Origin: Crambe crambe
Taxonomy: Eukaryota; Porifera; Demospongiae; Poecilosclerida; Crambeidae
Assembly (NCBI GenBank): GCA_963924555.1
Contig: OZ004594.1
Coordinates: 5,301,563 to 5,365,562, forward strand
Reading direction: 5' to 3'
DNA length: 64,000 nt
Positions within the stretch are counted from its first letter, which is position 1; each line of letters starts with the position of its first letter. A program made the translations under genes and the position numbers. The notes under the pieces were generated by a model. The model made no database searches. It was not told the DNA's origin and was given only the letters and a program-made list of their open reading frames with translations. Positions 61,304-64,000 of the stretch are shown piece by piece.

Positions 61304-62907
61304 TGTAAGAGAGATGATGGGATTATAGTTGGATCATTATTATGGGTGCCACTCTTTTTTAAGAAGGATGAAACCCGGTCTCTTGAAAGGTCATCTGCTA
61401 ATTCGTTTTCGATGCCGGGTAAATGGGCTGCTGATACCTTAAACTGGAAATAAGCTTCAATGAAAAATAGACACCTGAGCATCTGCATTAAATGGGGATC
61501 TCTGCTATAACGGCTGTTGATGACTGCTACCACTGCAGCATTGTCACACCTAGCTCTGACATTGCCACCTTTCCATGCGTTACCCCACACAACTGCTGCT
61601 ATTATTATGGGAATTAGCTCCTTGGCTGCTATCTGAAGGGGGTGTATCTTGCTATTCCATGCAAGCTGGAACCACTTATGGCCGTGCCAGGCCCCACATC
61701 CCCATGCACCTGATGCATCCGAAGTAATCTCGAAGTTTGCGCTATTGTGGTTAATGATGAGGGAGGAGCCATTCCAATGTGCTGCGAATGTTTTCCACCA
61801 GTGGAGGTCTGACCTGAAATCCTTATTGAGGCAGATATGATGATGCCTCTGCTTCGCAATACTTAGTAATGAGATAATTCGTCTCATGAACGATCTTCCT
61901 GGTAGGATCACTGTGCCGGCATGCTGAAGGGTACCAATAAGGGACTCCAGCTCCCGGCGTGTGCATGACTTCTTGTTCTCCCATTCGGAGATTAAATTTA
62001 GCAGACGATGAAGTTTTTCTTCTGGGAGTCTCAACTCTTGCTTGATTGTATCGATCTCAATACTTAGAGCGGTATTTGGGCCGTCTTGCTTTTCGGGCGC
62101 TAGGGGAACGCCCAGTGTATCACATGTTTTTGCCAGGATATCTAGAGACCTCTGACATATTGGTGAGTCCGGGGGGCCGATTACCGCGAAGTCATCCAGG
62201 TAATGATAGATATGGTCCACTCCCTCCTTGGCCACTACCCATTCCAGGGCATCTGAAAGTGCACCAAAGATTTTGGGTGCAGATCTGAGGCCAAAGGGCA
62301 ACATGCCATCCACATAGACTCGATCTTTCCATTTCATGCCCAGCCACGGTCTGTCATAAGGTGAGACTGGCACCAGCCTGTATGCCGCTTTTATATCGAT
62401 TTTGGCAATCAACGCCCCTTTGCCTAGAGAGAGGGCCGTATCCGCCACATTGCGCACTGATATGTAGGACATAGAGCAGGCTTGACTGTCAATAGAATCA
62501 TTCACGCTACTTCCTTCTGGGAATGACAGGTCGGTTATCAACCTCCATTTTCCCGGTTGGTGTCTTTTGGGTATAACCCCAAAGCGGTTGATATGCACTG
62601 CTGGTATCGTGCTTGGTGCAAATGGGCCCAGAATGTTGCCTTTTGCCACCTCCTTCTGCAGGTAATCCTCTATGATCTCTGGGTTTTGGGCTGATGACTG
62701 CATGTTCCGCTTTGCGGAAGTGAAATTCAGTGCTCTATTCACACCGATCTGGAAGCCATGTTCAATGCCAGCCAGAATATACTGCACAAAATCCTGATCT
62801 GGGTGGCGTTGTAATTTTTCCTTCCAGGCAGCTAGCTTCAGGGGCGTCGTTATATTGGCAATGCGATGATCTACTGGTCCCTTTTGTGAGTTGGAGCTTA
62901 GCTTCAT
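61225..62907 (-). CDS. DIRS-like reverse transcriptase / RNase H
   Basis: 560 aa, no stop. RT motifs: IAKIDIKAAYRLVPVSPYDR, GLRSAPKIF and the catalytic HYLDDFAVIG. Then RNase H: EITSDASGAWGCGAW, the Glu in AAKELIPI, CDNAAVVAVIN and DDLSRDRV. Its end overlaps the recombinase frame by about 80 bases in a different frame, as in other DIRS elements. The frame is intact. Confidence 0.92.
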   Translation of the reverse strand: MKLSSNSQKGPVDHRIANITTPLKLAAWKEKLQRHPDQDFVQYILAGIEHGFQIGVNRALNFTSAKRNMQSSAQNPEIIEDYLQKEVAKGNILGPFAPSTIPAVHINRFGVIPKRHQPGKWRLITDLSFPEGSSVNDSIDSQACSMSYISVRNVADTALSLGKGALIAKIDIKAAYRLVPVSPYDRPWLGMKWKDRVYVDGMLPFGLRSAPKIFGALSDALEWVVAKEGVDHIYHYLDDFAVIGPPDSPICQRSLDILAKTCDTLGVPLAPEKQDGPNTALSIEIDTIKQELRLPEEKLHRLLNLISEWENKKSCTRRELESLIGTLQHAGTVILPGRSFMRRIISLLSIAKQRHHHICLNKDFRSDLHWWKTFAAHWNGSSLIINHNSANFEITSDASGAWGCGAWHGHKWFQLAWNSKIHPLQIAAKELIPIIIAAVVWGNAWKGGNVRARCDNAAVVAVINSRYSRDPHLMQMLRCLFFIEAYFQFKVSAAHLPGIENELADDLSRDRVSSFLKKSGTHNNDPTIIPSSLLQWLLHPNMDWSCPSWMKLFSSSVVKA

Positions 62908-63207
62908 CAGGTCTTGAGTATATGCGTAGGAGTCACCTGATTTTAAGCAAACTCAGTGAACTAATAATTATGACCCAACCCCTTATGTATTACGTCAATC
63001 AAATTAGTGACAAACAAAATTTACAGCACATATGTACACCTATATATTAAAGGGGGGGTGGCATAGCTAATTACGGCCAGTGGCCTCTGAAGCCTCATCC
63101 AGAGGATGGGCAGTCACGCCATACGGCGGAGGTTTACAAAATCAAGAGAATAACGGGGGGAGGGGCTAACTATTGGGATATTGTCCGTGGTCCTTGTGGT
63201 TGCCAAC
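62908..63207 (-). other. Spacer between DIRS-like ORF1 and ORF2
   Basis: 300 bases with no frame; holds a G7 run and TGGCATAGCTAATTACGGCC. No promoter or repeat was recognised. Confidence 0.5.
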
Positions 63208-63981
63208 TTATTTCTTTGAATTGTAGGGAGGAGATCTTGATCTTGGCCTCTTTGTTAGAGGCGACTTATATTTACGGCAGTAGGCAGCAGGGTGATTTCC
63301 CCGGCAATCTGCGCAGAGGTGCTGAAATTTGCAAGGATTGAAGTTGCATCTACTACCATTCTTTCCATTATACAATTGACAGATGGGGGCTAGCATCCTG
63401 GCAGCACGTGTGGAAGTGCGAGGGAGCGTATCCACCCTTGAGTCGGGCGCATAAGTGCACTCGTGAGATGGGTGATGCTCACTGAGACAGTGACAGCAGC
63501 GTGGAATCGATTTGGCACGACCTGTAAAGGTCTCATTATATAACGTGAAGTCCACGACCCCCCAGTCAAGTGATTTTAGTACCGCAGCTTTCCTTCGGTA
63601 GCAGGTGTCGTATGTTATCCACCCCTCCCCTGTGAATGCCCGGTGGGCTTTAATAATGGTCTGCTGATAGGCCATGAAATGTGGAGTTTTTCCTTCAAAG
63701 CGCGAGGACAGAATTGTGACCATTGAGGAGAAGCATTCGACCCAGAGCAAAATGTCAGTAACGGGACCTCTCCGTTGTACACGGCGTTGGTGACAGCATT
63801 TTTGCTCCTCCTCCTGAGACCTCCATGAGTCAGGGAGCAATTCACTCATGTCCACAAATTCCAGGTCCAATATCTTTTTTACTAGTTTTGGGGGGAGGGA
63901 CAGTGTCTGCGAGGTGTTCCAGGATGGTTGAGGCAGGGGGGAGACTTGGGTTGATGCCATGGTGGGAGTCACGGATGTCAT
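63208..63981 (-). CDS. DIRS-like ORF1 (Gag-like, Cys/His-rich)
   Basis: 257 aa from the Met at 63981. The C-terminal half has Cys/His groups (RCCHCLSEHHPSHEC; a CCCH-like C.FNPCKFQHLC followed by CADCRGNHPAAYC) typical of nucleic-acid-binding Gag-like proteins of these elements, and a basic KRPRSRSPP tail. Only 19 bases precede the start in this window, so an earlier start cannot be excluded. Confidence 0.8.
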   Translation of the reverse strand: MTSVTPTMASTQVSPLPQPSWNTSQTLSLPPKLVKKILDLEFVDMSELLPDSWRSQEEEQKCCHQRRVQRRGPVTDILLWVECFSSMVTILSSRFEGKTPHFMAYQQTIIKAHRAFTGEGWITYDTCYRRKAAVLKSLDWGVVDFTLYNETFTGRAKSIPRCCHCLSEHHPSHECTYAPDSRVDTLPRTSTRAARMLAPICQLYNGKNGSRCNFNPCKFQHLCADCRGNHPAAYCRKYKSPLTKRPRSRSPPYNSKK

Positions 63982-64000
63982 TATAGCTGTTGTGCTGCCG

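Larger units (their letters stand above)
60300..64000 (-). mobile_element. DIRS-like tyrosine-recombinase retrotransposon (reaches window edge)
   Basis: Three minus-strand frames in order: a Cys/His-knuckle Gag-like protein, reverse transcriptase with RNase H, and a tyrosine recombinase overlapping its end. That gene set and the overlap are the hallmark of DIRS-type elements, which lack a DDE integrase. Long terminal or split inverted repeats were not identified; the 5' end lies beyond the window. Confidence 0.88.

Overview
The window looks like genomic DNA of a demosponge-type animal. Genes are intron-rich with many short introns (down to about 55 bp). Conserved genes read as animal orthologues: U2AF2, TTLL9, RNASEH2A, ANKRD40, SLC25A10 and a UTP6 start. 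Between them lie lineage-specific families (small GNAT acetyltransferases, a TKL-like kinase, Ig/Fn3 receptors, a Cys-rich secreted protein) and many transposons. The sponge assignment is inference; no rRNA, tRNA or other taxonomic marker was seen.

Layout. 1-1.7 kb: intergenic. 1.7-7.5 kb: U2AF2 (+), 10 exons, with a MITE and a (CT)n tract in introns. 7.7-9.1 kb: intronless TTLL9 (+). 9.2-11.8 kb and 16.4-19.7 kb: two copies of a segmental duplication carrying a divergent pair of GNAT genes; each copy has broken a different member. Between the copies are a TKL-like kinase gene (+, about 12.2-15.15 kb) and a decayed integrase-family gene (-, 15.3-16.3 kb). 22.35-27.50 kb: a Ginger1-type DNA transposon (-) with similar ends and a perfect 4-bp GACC target duplication; it encodes an HHCC/DD35E integrase with a GPY/F-like motif, a Ulp1 protease and a PHD finger, and has a MITE in an intron. 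28.1-28.8 kb: a further GNAT gene (+). 31.5-34.8 kb: RNASEH2A (+), 8 exons. 35.5-41.05 kb: a homeobox gene (-) whose C-terminal domain matches that of ANKRD40, which lies head-to-head at 41.23-42.05 kb (+). 42.6-48.12 kb: SLC25A10 (-), 11 exons, head-to-head with an orphan first exon of UTP6 (48.4 kb, +). 49.3-51.6 and 53.5-55.75 kb: tandem Ig-Ig-Fn3-TM receptor genes (-). 58.1-58.3 kb: a nearly perfect long hairpin. 58.5-59.2 kb: Cys-rich secreted protein (+). 60.3-64 kb: a DIRS-like tyrosine-recombinase retrotransposon (-), reaching the window edge.

Themes. Three genes (U2AF2, RNASEH2A, the first receptor gene) carry local tandem duplications that copy a splice site with its exon edge. The window also shows fates of duplication: reciprocal decay of GNAT genes, paired receptor genes, and domain sharing between neighbouring ANKRD40 and homeobox genes. 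Exon models for U2AF2 (534 aa), RNASEH2A (314 aa), ANKRD40 (249 aa), the homeobox gene (403 aa), SLC25A10 (312 aa) and receptor gene A (394 aa) were joined by hand at GT/AG sites and keep frame throughout.
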